IMG/VR virus record: IMGVR_UViG_3300044617_002280
Span: 1 to 47,820 of that record
Direction: 5' to 3' (one strand)
DNA: 47,820 nt
DNA from: a virus
This document shows, one piece after another, positions 21,124 to 29,550 of this stretch (positions are counted from its first letter, which is position 1; each line of letters opens with the position of its first letter). The translations under genes were made by a program, and so were the position numbers. Below the pieces are notes generated by a model. The model searched no databases. It was not told the origin of the DNA and saw only the letters and a program-made list of their open reading frames with translations.

Positions 21124-22542
21124 ATGGCAACACGCTTCCATTCAAAATTTCATAGACATAACCACCACACAGACCCGACTCTGGATGTACGGTATCCAGA
21201 TTCTTCAAATGACCCTATTGCGTCTCCAGATTCTCCTTTTCGTGGTACGTTTGTATTAAATGGAGCGCTTTCTGCTTTTACAGGTCTTAGCGCTTTTACA
21301 GGTAATTTTACTAACCCTAATACAGCTCTTATTTTAAAGGGTGGTGTTTGGGGGCTTATTGTTGATCAAGGTAGAACTCTTGTTAGAGACATTACAGCTA
21401 GTAATATTGTTATTACCCAAAATTTTACATTAAACGGTGATGGATTTTTTAAAGGTAATGTAGATATTTCAAAAAACTTAACTGTAGATACAAATACGTT
21501 ATTTGTTAATTCAGTTTTAGATCGAGTTGGTGTTAACACATTATCCCCTAATCAAGCTTTAACGGTAGTTGGAAGTATATCAAGTACGCAAAGTCTTTTT
21601 AGTGGCCGGATATTTGAGGCTAACTCAGTTACTTCAAGAATTTCACTACGTGCAAACACAGATGTAACTGGAGATTTAACAGTAACAGGAACAGCTACTG
21701 TTAATGATGATTTAATAGTAGACGACAGTACCACTATTCATGGAAACCTTGATGTAGGGGCAAATAGTCTTTTTGTTGATACAGCAAACAGAAAAGTCGG
21801 TATTAATAACCCTACCCCTAGTAAAGAGTTAGATGTTATTGGGGAATTTCTTTGCACTGAAAACGCATTTATTGAAAAAAATCTCTACGTTGATACAAAC
21901 ACATTATTTGTAGACGCAGATAATAACTATGTTGGAATCAATACCACCACTCCAAATGAAGCATTAACAATTACCGGTAACGTATCAAGTACTCAGTCAT
22001 TATATGTTTCAGAAAATGCATACATTAGAGTACCAGCAGACTATTGGTCTGCTGAAACATACTACGGTATATCCGATCACGGTCAAATTGATGTTGTAGA
22101 AAACGGAGAAATTGCATTTACTGTTAACGGTTACAGAGACCTTAACGGTAATTGGGTTTCTCAGGCTGCAGCAAACTTCGGTCTTCAAGGAGCTGCTCAA
22201 GTTGCTTTAAACGCTGACGGTATTATAGATTTACGGACAGAAAAAATTAAAACAACTGGTAGTTCTGCAACTATTTTAAATCGAGTCAGAATTACCCCAG
22301 AGGGTAGAGTTGGCATTGGTACTATAGATCCAAACCACGAGCTAACTATTATTGGTAGTTTATCTACTACTGATTATGTAATGACGAGCGCGTTATTAGC
22401 AAAAAACTTAGATATAGTTCCTTCAAATGTGAATCTTGTTAGTGATATTCGTACTTTTACTACCCCAGTAACAGCTACAGGTGATTTTTTAATAGTCAAA
22501 GTTAACCATCAAGAAAAAGCAATTAGACTCTGGAATTTTTAA
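21124..22542 (+). CDS. Tail fibre with 'FHSKFHRHNHHT' N-terminus
   Basis: This 472-residue protein opens with FHSKFHRHNHHTDPT (5-19) and SPDSPFRGTFVLNGALSAF, an N-terminus I know from fibres of marine phages. The shaft is made of repeated beta modules of the form VGINT..PNEALTITG.VSSTQ, also seen in the gene at 38847-39791. A less repetitive domain around residues 300-370 (YWSAETYYGISDHGQIDV, FTVNGYRDLNGNWVSQAA) may be the distal receptor-contact part. No SD is present at ATG 21124. Trimeric fibre function is inferred from the repeats and N-terminus. Confidence 0.75.
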   Translation: MATRFHSKFHRHNHHTDPTLDVRYPDSSNDPIASPDSPFRGTFVLNGALSAFTGLSAFTGNFTNPNTALILKGGVWGLIVDQGRTLVRDITASNIVITQNFTLNGDGFFKGNVDISKNLTVDTNTLFVNSVLDRVGVNTLSPNQALTVVGSISSTQSLFSGRIFEANSVTSRISLRANTDVTGDLTVTGTATVNDDLIVDDSTTIHGNLDVGANSLFVDTANRKVGINNPTPSKELDVIGEFLCTENAFIEKNLYVDTNTLFVDADNNYVGINTTTPNEALTITGNVSSTQSLYVSENAYIRVPADYWSAETYYGISDHGQIDVVENGEIAFTVNGYRDLNGNWVSQAAANFGLQGAAQVALNADGIIDLRTEKIKTTGSSATILNRVRITPEGRVGIGTIDPNHELTIIGSLSTTDYVMTSALLAKNLDIVPSNVNLVSDIRTFTTPVTATGDFLIVKVNHQEKAIRLWNF

Positions 22543-22570
22543 TAAAAACATTTATAATAAATTATTAAAA

Positions 22571-22840
22571 ATGTTTAGTTTTTTTAAAAAACGTGTACGT
22601 TGTACACCAAAAGCACGCGGCTTGTACGCGTTTACAAAGTATAAGCGTGGAGATTTTATTTTGTTTATAAAGCCAGTTGATGAGGGTACATTAGAATTTA
22701 TGCGTCTTCCATCTCAAGAACAAGTATTTCTTACAGAAGAAGATTTTAAAAGCGGGGTTATTTCTAATCTTTTAGAGTTTGTAGAGAGTATTCCTCAAGA
22801 AGTTTTCGAGGTGTGTAGTGCGAATATAAAAATAGTATAA
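22571..22840 (+). CDS. Hypothetical small protein
   Basis: This 89-residue protein has a basic N-terminus (MFSFFKKRVRCTPKARGLYA) and a beta-rich, acidic remainder (YKRGDFILFIKPVDEGTLEF, FVESIPQEVFEV). No membrane segment or motif. A TATAATAA sequence lies about 11-18 bases upstream. It starts 28 bases after the fibre gene and may be cotranscribed with it. Not recognised. Confidence 0.6.
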   Translation: MFSFFKKRVRCTPKARGLYAFTKYKRGDFILFIKPVDEGTLEFMRLPSQEQVFLTEEDFKSGVISNLLEFVESIPQEVFEVCSANIKIV

Positions 22841-22883
22841 GTATTGCTTGTTTGTGCCTCTTATATATGGTATATTTCTTTTT

Positions 22884-23117
22884 ATGAGTAAAATAGAAGA
22901 CAGAAAAAACGATAAAGTTAGCGATGTTAATATTGACGAATATAGCTTATATCAACTCTGTAGGTGGTCTGCCCTCGAAGAAGCTGTTAATATTATAGGA
23001 GATAAATGCGAAGACCGAAACATAGACTTTGAAACTATACAGTTAAACCCTCTCGACATTTATGATTATGTAGAGAAAGCGACTGATCTCATTTACGCTA
23101 AATATTTCACTACTTAA
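22884..23117 (+). CDS. Hypothetical small acidic protein
   Basis: ATG 22884 gives a 77-residue acidic helical protein (MSKIEDRKNDKVSDVNIDEY...). An in-frame TTG at 22848 would add a hydrophobic dodecapeptide but is a poor start, so I chose the ATG. No motifs. Its stop is 1 base before the next gene's ATG, suggesting coupling with the zinc-ribbon membrane protein. Function unknown. Confidence 0.6.
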   Translation: MSKIEDRKNDKVSDVNIDEYSLYQLCRWSALEEAVNIIGDKCEDRNIDFETIQLNPLDIYDYVEKATDLIYAKYFTT

Positions 23118-23118
23118 T

Positions 23119-23565
23119 ATGAAAATTAAAATAAAAGAATTTACAAAGAAACCAGAATTTATTGTATTAGGTTTATCTCTACTTTTTACTGGTGTAATAA
23201 GCACTGTTGTCGGGTTAGGGGGTATGCTGCTTTCGTTAAATTTTTGGGGAATGTTTTGTTTTGCGTTTAGTGTACAGTTTGTTGTCTTTTTTGTTATTAA
23301 CACTATTTTACAAAAAAAAGACGAAGCTATAACTACAAAATTAATTAACGAGCAATTAAACGCTCTTTCAAAATATGTGGTTAGATTAACGTGCTCGTAT
23401 TGTGATAGACCGAACAGTGTACCAATTGTGCTTAATAGAGAGAATCGTTATAAGTGTGAGTTTTGCCAGCAAACTAACGGGGTTAAGATGCAGTTTATTT
23501 CAACTCAAATAACAACCCCCCTCGAAAAAATTATTTTACCTGTTTCCCCGGAAACAACTAATTAA
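23119..23565 (+). CDS. Two-TM protein with C-terminal zinc ribbon
   Basis: This 148-residue protein has two membrane segments (about 14-39 and 42-64), a helical linker and a zinc ribbon formed by CSYC (Cys92, Cys95) and CEFC (Cys113, Cys116), followed by a beta strand with FISTQITTPLE. The topology would place the ribbon in the cytoplasm next to the inner membrane. Similar short membrane/zinc-ribbon proteins occur in marine phages, but the role is unknown to me. It overlaps the 3' end of the convergent gene by 8 bases. Confidence 0.65.
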   Translation: MKIKIKEFTKKPEFIVLGLSLLFTGVISTVVGLGGMLLSLNFWGMFCFAFSVQFVVFFVINTILQKKDEAITTKLINEQLNALSKYVVRLTCSYCDRPNSVPIVLNRENRYKCEFCQQTNGVKMQFISTQITTPLEKIILPVSPETTN

Positions 23566-23857
23566 CCCAAAAAGTATCTAAATCTTTTACTAACCGTTTT
23601 ACAAAACTCATAGCAGTGCTAATTTTATATTGCATTTTTTTTATTTTTGTATAACGTGTAGAAGTTTTAGATGTAACATTATTTCTCTTTACAACTTCAA
23701 TTCTTTTACGTACTAAATCTAATTTAAAATAAATGTCCGCTAAATCTTCTTCTATATTTTCTAAAGGGAAAGGTAATATTTTTTTATTTTGCGGTACCTT
23801 GTCCGCAAAATTTAACGTACTTCCAGGAGAATGAAATTTGTAATCGTCAGGAATCAT
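23558..23857 (-). CDS. Hypothetical helical protein
   Basis: This 99-residue protein is mostly helical and basic at its C-terminus (EDLADIYFKLDLVRKRIEVV, KKMQYKISTAMSFVKRLV). It is the only - strand gene in this block, lies between two + strand units and overlaps one convergently by 8 bases. No family recognised; coiled-coil interaction is plausible. Confidence 0.55.
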   Translation of the reverse strand: MIPDDYKFHSPGSTLNFADKVPQNKKILPFPLENIEEDLADIYFKLDLVRKRIEVVKRNNVTSKTSTRYTKIKKMQYKISTAMSFVKRLVKDLDTFWVN

Positions 23858-23882
23858 CTGATATCTTTATTTATTCGTAAAT

Positions 23883-23890
23883 TATAAATA
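23883..23890 (+). promoter_or_regulatory. TATAAATA late-promoter motif
   Basis: An exact T4 late-type TATAAATA ends 14 bases before ATG 23905. Confidence 0.5.
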
Positions 23891-23904
23891 CTATTAATAT
23901 ATAT

Positions 23905-24339
23905 ATGAAGCTTTTTGTTAAAAAACAATCTAAAGATGAGCTTAAACAGAGTATAAAAGCGTTTGCAAAAAGCACTGGGGTTAAGAAAGTTACCTATAAC
24001 TGTAAAGCGGTTTATATAGAAGGTTCCTACAACCATAAAACACGTATTATCTTTATAAGTAGTAGATTACCTAAAAAAGATACTCTTTCAACGTTTTTTC
24101 ATGAACTTGCCCACCACATTGCTTGTAAACGAGGTATATGGAAAAAGTACCATACTCAAGTTGTAACAAACCCCGAATATGCATTTTTAGTTGAAAACCG
24201 TATTGATTATTTAGCAAAAAAACTATGGAATAAATACGTAGATAGTGCGATTTGGGGCAAATATCAATATACATATAAAAAAGCTAATAGACGTAAACAT
24301 TTAAATTTTTTAAAGATTTTTTATGGTATCGATAGTTGA
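23905..24339 (+). CDS. Putative zinc metalloprotease (HExxH)
   Basis: This 144-residue protein holds FFHELAHHIA with HExxH at residues 66-70 on a predicted helix, preceded by a beta strand (TRIIFISSRL). This is the layout of small SprT-like or ImmA/IrrE-like metallopeptidase folds. A third ligand could be a later His or Glu, for example in EYAFLVENRIDY. The C-terminus is basic (KKANRRKHLNF). A processing role (for example of a virion protein) or a host-directed role cannot be distinguished. It has its own TATAAATA motif, so it heads a short transcript with the following gene. Confidence 0.7.
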   Translation: MKLFVKKQSKDELKQSIKAFAKSTGVKKVTYNCKAVYIEGSYNHKTRIIFISSRLPKKDTLSTFFHELAHHIACKRGIWKKYHTQVVTNPEYAFLVENRIDYLAKKLWNKYVDSAIWGKYQYTYKKANRRKHLNFLKIFYGIDS

Positions 24340-24369
24340 TTATAAAAAATATTTGAGTAATATAATAAT

Positions 24370-24645
24370 ATGAGTTATCAACCAACAGTTTATTATGTTT
24401 CTCCAGAGCAAGTAGGTCAGCAGGATATTAATTATTTTTTACAGCAAGCTATAGCTAGACAATTTGAAGGTCATCCGTATTGCATTGTAAACGAACAAAC
24501 TTTAGATCGTTTAGATCGTAATCGCCCTGGCACTCTACGCAAGATAAAATCTTATTTAGTTGAGGCTAGCGGTACCACACACAGTTTATATTTTGACATA
24601 ACCGATGTCTCTATTGTTAATAGTAAGACAGCTGGATGGGCTTAA
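24370..24645 (+). CDS. Hypothetical small protein
   Basis: This 91-residue soluble protein (MSYQPTVYYVSPEQVGQQDI...) is alpha/beta with no recognisable motif. It follows the putative protease by 30 bases and ends tail-to-tail with the first giant adhesin gene, both stops sharing TTAA at 24642-24645. Function unknown. Confidence 0.6.
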   Translation: MSYQPTVYYVSPEQVGQQDINYFLQQAIARQFEGHPYCIVNEQTLDRLDRNRPGTLRKIKSYLVEASGTTHSLYFDITDVSIVNSKTAGWA

Positions 24646-27275
24646 TTTGTGGTAAAGGAAGCTATTAAATGTCCAACTGATTGATTTGTAGTTAGGGCAT
24701 TTGCTACTCTATAACCGATTGAACTTGTTAGAGGTGGTGTAGAAAATGCAGAAACAGGCACCATAAACAATGAATTAAGCAGATCTAATGTTAATATAGC
24801 TGTACCGGTTGTATTATCAACAAGGGTACCGTATGAAACAGCTGCTGGTGGTGGTATAACCGCTGTACCTACTAGATACCCACCTGCGTACGGGGTACCA
24901 AATCTTACCGCTGAAACATCTGGCATAGAGAAAGCGCTTAATGAATCTACGGTATATTGATATGTAAATGCATCAAATCCTACACCAGTACCGTTGGTTG
25001 CATAACGTATATATGAATTTTTTGTTACAGGGTTTATAAAAAATCTAGGAAGAGTGATAGCCCTATAACCTGTAAAACTATCTTCTATTATTTGACCTGC
25101 GATATTAACAGTTTGGTTTGTTGTACCGTTGATTGCGTTTGACACTGGACCGGCATAATATTTACAATTAAACGTATTTACCCCACCGCTACTGTTTATA
25201 TGGATTCCCTGCCCTCTACTTACTGAACTACCGTTGATTGTACAGGAGCTAAGAGTGAGGTTAGAAGTTGCTCCGGTAAGACGTATGGCTGCCGGGTAAG
25301 TCGCTAGTTGATCATAACGCTGTGTGGTATTGGTAAGTGTACCTTCACCAGCACCCCCTGTGATTATACATTCATTAAATAGTGCAAATCCACCACTTCT
25401 TACATTTACCCCTGCATTACCTAGAACCCCAGTAGGGGTTGAGGTATTAAACGAAGAACCATTAATTATACATCTGTCAAATGTTGCAGTTGCTCCACCG
25501 TTAACAATATCTACCCCGATTCTATCCCGAACTATTAATTGAGATGTCACTAAATCACATTGTATTAAACAATCAGTAAAGTTCGCTTGAGTTACCCCAG
25601 TAGTAGCGTTTAATAGAACCCCTACTCCGTTAGCCTCTGGGTTAGTTAGAGACCAACTACCATTAGTACCGTAACCGCTAATTCTACAGCCAATAAAGTT
25701 TGTTGTAGCGTTATTGTTGTAAACATGTGTACAATTGTTTACCGCGTTTGCATTAGGAAAAGACCCCCCTTCTGTTAATAAGTTAGGTACATGAGTCGGA
25801 GAAAGAGTACAAGAAAGCAAGGTACATGTTGTACCTGATTGCACGGTTATAGCAGTACCTTGCGTAGTAGCGTTGGTGTTCCATCTGTTTGTGGTTGCCA
25901 AAGTAGAGTTAGTAATTGTTATTGACGAGTTAGTTTCTCCTACTATAGCAGAACTCGTTGAGTGACCATAAAGTAACGGTACGGTTGTATTTAACGTACC
26001 GTTAGTCACTCGAACTACAGGTACATTGTACGATAAAGCCTGTATTCTTTGCGCACTTAAATTTAACGTTGCACCGGTAGGTATTGTTAAAACAGGAGAT
26101 ACAGCAAACCCGCCTGTTTGCCCCATGTTTGGGGTTCGAGTAAGCCCGCCCCAAGGTACATCCTGTAATACGTATTCAGTAACCATATCCACCCCACCGT
26201 TTATTATAAACGTGCCCCCTTTACTTATACCCGGGTCAGCAAAGCCCCAATTTGTAAAATTTTTATTTTGCAATCTCGGATATACTCCACTTGTATTAAT
26301 AGTGATATTAAACCCGTTTGGTATTACTACAGCTGTAGATAGAGTCGGTACAACATTATTAAACCAAATGCTTCCGTCACCAAAATTACCACTAGAATCC
26401 GCATAAGAATTATAACTCGCTTTCCATTTTTCTCCGAGATACGCTTCAACCATTTTTTGTTGTTGAAAAGTTAACTGTGTGTTATAAACAATGATCTCTC
26501 TAATTCTTCCAATGTATGGATTGTTTGGAGTAAGTATGTTATTTAAATCCGCCCCGATGCGCAAACGTCTAACAGTGGTATCGGGGTTGTTATGTATCGA
26601 AGCACTTGTGGTTTGAGTGTTACCACCACCCACCGGGTTACCACCAACCATAAGCTGTAAGGCACCGTTATACGCATATACAGTCGTTATAATAGTTCTA
26701 GTAGGGGTTAATACAGTAAGATAATCTGGTTCGAGACCATGGGTGAGTCTTTGAATACCTAAAGTGTGTACTTGAAACGAATTACTTGTTTGTATTAAAT
26801 TTGGCACTGTAATACCTGTACTGTTATATGCAAGAGGGGTATTTGTTGTCGTAAGTGCAGCAACAATAGTACGAATACTAGAGGTATTTGTTGAAGTTTC
26901 TGATACCACAAAATATGTTAACCCTGAAAGTGGGTCCGTTGTATTTGTTCTATATGTAAATATACCTGTATCCTTTACAACTTCTAACCACTTTGTTGTA
27001 ATTCCATCAAAAAAAACTGAGAAATTCTGATATGTAGGTCTGTTAGTCGTGGTTGAAACACCAGCATGGTTCCCATACATAGATTTATCTAACCAAGCAC
27101 CTATTGGATCTCCATCACTAACAACCGGAGTACTATAACCAGGCCCTGTATTTGTAGATAATTGATAGAACGTAGAAACATCAGATCCGTCGAGCCACAA
27201 TACACAATTACTTGGCGATATGCCAACACCTGGGGTAGAACTGATTGTTGTTGGGTCTGTAAAAATTGCTGACAT
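24642..27275 (-). CDS. Giant adhesin 1: LamG + G8-like + beta-helix
   Basis: This 877-residue protein has an N-terminal LamG-like domain (CVLWLDGSDVSTFYQL near residues 23-38, through VEAYLGEKWKASYN at about 280-293). A G8-like element follows (SSGNFGDGSIWFNNVVP, then VVIPNGFNITINTSG), then about 400 residues of short Thr/Asn/Gly-rich rungs typical of a right-handed parallel beta-helix, and a C-terminal module with VRFGTPYAGGYLVGTAVIPP. Beta-helix fibres often bind or cleave polysaccharide; no catalytic residues can be assigned by eye. Paralogous to the two following adhesins. A TATAAATA motif lies 6 bases upstream of ATG 27275. Confidence 0.75.
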   Translation of the reverse strand: MSAIFTDPTTISSTPGVGISPSNCVLWLDGSDVSTFYQLSTNTGPGYSTPVVSDGDPIGAWLDKSMYGNHAGVSTTTNRPTYQNFSVFFDGITTKWLEVVKDTGIFTYRTNTTDPLSGLTYFVVSETSTNTSSIRTIVAALTTTNTPLAYNSTGITVPNLIQTSNSFQVHTLGIQRLTHGLEPDYLTVLTPTRTIITTVYAYNGALQLMVGGNPVGGGNTQTTSASIHNNPDTTVRRLRIGADLNNILTPNNPYIGRIREIIVYNTQLTFQQQKMVEAYLGEKWKASYNSYADSSGNFGDGSIWFNNVVPTLSTAVVIPNGFNITINTSGVYPRLQNKNFTNWGFADPGISKGGTFIINGGVDMVTEYVLQDVPWGGLTRTPNMGQTGGFAVSPVLTIPTGATLNLSAQRIQALSYNVPVVRVTNGTLNTTVPLLYGHSTSSAIVGETNSSITITNSTLATTNRWNTNATTQGTAITVQSGTTCTLLSCTLSPTHVPNLLTEGGSFPNANAVNNCTHVYNNNATTNFIGCRISGYGTNGSWSLTNPEANGVGVLLNATTGVTQANFTDCLIQCDLVTSQLIVRDRIGVDIVNGGATATFDRCIINGSSFNTSTPTGVLGNAGVNVRSGGFALFNECIITGGAGEGTLTNTTQRYDQLATYPAAIRLTGATSNLTLSSCTINGSSVSRGQGIHINSSGGVNTFNCKYYAGPVSNAINGTTNQTVNIAGQIIEDSFTGYRAITLPRFFINPVTKNSYIRYATNGTGVGFDAFTYQYTVDSLSAFSMPDVSAVRFGTPYAGGYLVGTAVIPPPAAVSYGTLVDNTTGTAILTLDLLNSLFMVPVSAFSTPPLTSSIGYRVANALTTNQSVGHLIASFTTN

Positions 27276-27281
27276 ATTATG

Positions 27282-27289
27282 TATTTATA
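27282..27289 (-). promoter_or_regulatory. TATAAATA late-promoter motif
   Basis: On the - strand TATAAATA ends 6 bases before ATG 27275; the gap to the upstream gene is only 20 bases. Confidence 0.5.
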
Positions 27290-27295
27290 CTTATT

Positions 27296-29260
27296 TTAAA
27301 TGTTTTGAGCTGCAAGATAATCTCCAAATTCTTTTATTGTTGCTGCGGCATTACCTCTTCTTCCTACTGTATTGTTTATCTTTAAAGAACTAGACGGAGC
27401 ATGCCATACTGCATGCAAGCTCTTAAGACTCACTATTCCTACTCCAAGGGTGTTTCCTACAGGGGTGTTGTATTCGACTGCGGTACGATCCGGTATACCC
27501 ATAGTGCCTTCTAATTGAAACGGTATACCGCTAAGGGTGAGTGCACCGTAGCGTACCCCAAGAGCGGTATCTTTTGCTTCTGGATGTAGATATATTGTCC
27601 AATCATCAACTGCAGAGTATTGTACAAGGCTTGAATTCACCCCTGTTAAGTGTTGGGTAAAGGAAGCATAAGGTTTTGGAAAAAGTAAAAACTTACGAAG
27701 ATCTATTGCTTGTAAACCAGTACTTCCTGATCTAAAACTACTACATAAATTTATTGTTGAGATATCAGTTTGTGTGACCCCTACATCTCTAAGACCACTA
27801 GAACCACTTGAAGCAAAAATATTACCCGTAACGTAAAGTATACAAGGTAAATCGATACCCCCGTTAAACGCAACACCCGGGCTTTGTGTGCCTGCAAAGA
27901 TATTTCCTACAATATTTACATACCCTATATATGGAATGAAAACACCGTAAGCGTTTGAAACCGCATCACTCCCGTAGCATGGACCGGTGATAAATAGAGT
28001 ACCGGTATCTCCTGGCGTCGCACCATGCGCTCCGGCTAGAGCACCAGCTCTTACACCATTAGGAGATATACAGCGTATTACACCTGTTTCAGCATTATAC
28101 ACCCCCACCATATTCGCGGTAGTTGAACTACCGCGAATAGTACCCAAAACTGTTAAAGTATTTGTGCCACCGAGAAAACTTGTAACACAATGATTTGTAC
28201 CGGTTATAATACCGTCCCCTAACATGTTTATAGTTAATGGTACTTTTACGTTGAAACCACCGCCGTTGAGTGTTGTACGAAGTGAAAGTACAGTAACATC
28301 AGTATCAATATCTATACTTCGACCATTAGCCCATACGTCTGAAGCGGATGTCGGTAAAGTGGAGTTTAGCCATGTCGAAGAATTAGACCAGTTCCCGTTT
28401 GCATTCCCGTATGCGTTATAAACCGGTGTTTCTAAATTCCACTTTGCTTTAATATAATCTTCTACTTCCACTCTCTCCGACAAAGATAACGCTCTATTGT
28501 ATATAATAAATTCTTGCCATTTAGTTGCTGGCCCCGGAGTTATTCTACCATTTTCTCGAATACCATTTAAGACCATATTATCACTAAAAGTGTTTCCTGC
28601 AGCTGACGGAGCTGTATTCGAGGTTATAGTGATTTGACTCGTTAAATCTAAAGGCACAAGTAGGCTGTTTTGATAAACTTGTGTACCGGTATTTGCGATA
28701 GTAATAGTTATAATTTCACTTATATCAGCGTAACGGCGATATGTACTTGAACCTAAACGCCCTGATGTCGCAACACTAGAATCATGTGCAAACACAATTT
28801 TTTCTGTGTTAAATATACTGGTTGATGTAAAAACCCCCAACCCTCTATTTGCCGTGAACCCGCCACCAGCGGTGCCGATATTACCGACACCCCAGTATAC
28901 AGCTGAGTTAACATTTATTTCAGCCGCAGTTAGTGGTTGACACACCGAAAACACTGTGGCACCTCCGGTTAAATAACGAAAGCCTGTCACAGCGCCTGTG
29001 AGAAAATTTGCAAAAGTATTATTAAAAAAAACCGCGCTTAATTGGTTTTGCATTCCTATAGCGCATAAAGTCGGCTTACTACTTAAAAGCCAATTATTAC
29101 TAAAATGATTATTTTTTGTCGATTTATCTACCCATAAACTTACCCGGGTATTATTAGTACATGGTATAGTACCTGCAGTGTCTTGAAACAAAGTTAAAGG
29201 GTCTGCAGCATCTAACCACAGCACGCAGTCTTCTATAGTTGTTGGATTGGAGACAGGCAT
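27296..29260 (-). CDS. Giant adhesin 2: LamG + G8-like + beta-helix
   Basis: This 654-residue paralogue has CVLWLDAADPLTLFQDTAGT near residues 12-31 and a LamG domain to about 275 (EFIIYNRALSLSERVEVEDY). The G8-like NANGNWSNSSTWLNSTLP with SIDIDTDVTVLSL follows, then a shorter beta-helix region (Gly/Thr-rich rungs) and the family C-terminal module (VEYNTPVGNTLGVGIVSL, HAVWHAPSSS). It is shorter than adhesins 1 and 3 mainly in the helix part. A perfect 13-bp inverted repeat occurs in its coding sequence at 28111-28139. It starts 8 bases after a small gene on the same strand. Confidence 0.75.
   Translation of the reverse strand: MPVSNPTTIEDCVLWLDAADPLTLFQDTAGTIPCTNNTRVSLWVDKSTKNNHFSNNWLLSSKPTLCAIGMQNQLSAVFFNNTFANFLTGAVTGFRYLTGGATVFSVCQPLTAAEINVNSAVYWGVGNIGTAGGGFTANRGLGVFTSTSIFNTEKIVFAHDSSVATSGRLGSSTYRRYADISEIITITIANTGTQVYQNSLLVPLDLTSQITITSNTAPSAAGNTFSDNMVLNGIRENGRITPGPATKWQEFIIYNRALSLSERVEVEDYIKAKWNLETPVYNAYGNANGNWSNSSTWLNSTLPTSASDVWANGRSIDIDTDVTVLSLRTTLNGGGFNVKVPLTINMLGDGIITGTNHCVTSFLGGTNTLTVLGTIRGSSTTANMVGVYNAETGVIRCISPNGVRAGALAGAHGATPGDTGTLFITGPCYGSDAVSNAYGVFIPYIGYVNIVGNIFAGTQSPGVAFNGGIDLPCILYVTGNIFASSGSSGLRDVGVTQTDISTINLCSSFRSGSTGLQAIDLRKFLLFPKPYASFTQHLTGVNSSLVQYSAVDDWTIYLHPEAKDTALGVRYGALTLSGIPFQLEGTMGIPDRTAVEYNTPVGNTLGVGIVSLKSLHAVWHAPSSSLKINNTVGRRGNAAATIKEFGDYLAAQNI
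28111..28139 (-). repeat. Perfect 13-bp inverted repeat in coding sequence
   Basis: TATTCGCGGTAGT (28111-28123) and ACTACCGCGAATA (28127-28139) with a 3-base loop. GC-rich for this genome; no T-tract. It lies in the beta-helix part of adhesin 2. Confidence 0.75.
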
Positions 29261-29268
29261 TATTTATT

Positions 29269-29535
29269 TTAGTAAGGACGTTTTAAAAGTTTTTTAATTA
29301 AAGTGTGTACATCTTTAATAATTTCGCCATCAAAATCGCCAGGTCTTTTAACATCAGAGTTTATTAAAAATGCTTTTATATTCGTGTTTTGCTCAGAAGG
29401 TGTGAGTTGATGGTCAAATGGTGGTGCAATATGCACAGATATGTATGTATGAGTGGTACCGTCTTCTTTGTAATCTAAAGTTATCGATAAACGTACATCG
29501 TTTTCAATAATTGTTTCATTATCTATCTCTTCCAT
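29269..29535 (-). CDS. Hypothetical small protein between adhesins
   Basis: This 88-residue protein is beta-rich in its first half (VRLSITLDYKEDGTTHTYIS) and helical at its end (EIIKDVHTLIKKLLKRPY). It sits between two giant adhesin genes with 8-10 base gaps, so it could be a small chaperone or linker for them, by analogy with fibre/chaperone pairs. No family recognised. An AATAAATA motif is 7 bases upstream. Confidence 0.6.
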   Translation of the reverse strand: MEEIDNETIIENDVRLSITLDYKEDGTTHTYISVHIAPPFDHQLTPSEQNTNIKAFLINSDVKRPGDFDGEIIKDVHTLIKKLLKRPY

Positions 29536-29542
29536 ATATGTT

Positions 29543-29550
29543 TATTTATT
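29543..29550 (-). promoter_or_regulatory. AATAAATA late-promoter-like motif
   Basis: On the - strand the motif ends 7 bases before ATG 29535 and overlaps the stop region of the upstream adhesin gene. Confidence 0.3.

Noticed and set aside
22848-22883. TTG start adding 12 hydrophobic residues to the 22884 gene
   Set aside because: TTG is a weak start and the ATG at 22884 gives a normal acidic protein.
29261-29268. AATAAATA directly abutting ATG 29260
   Set aside because: Zero spacing cannot be a promoter for this start; probably chance in AT-rich sequence.
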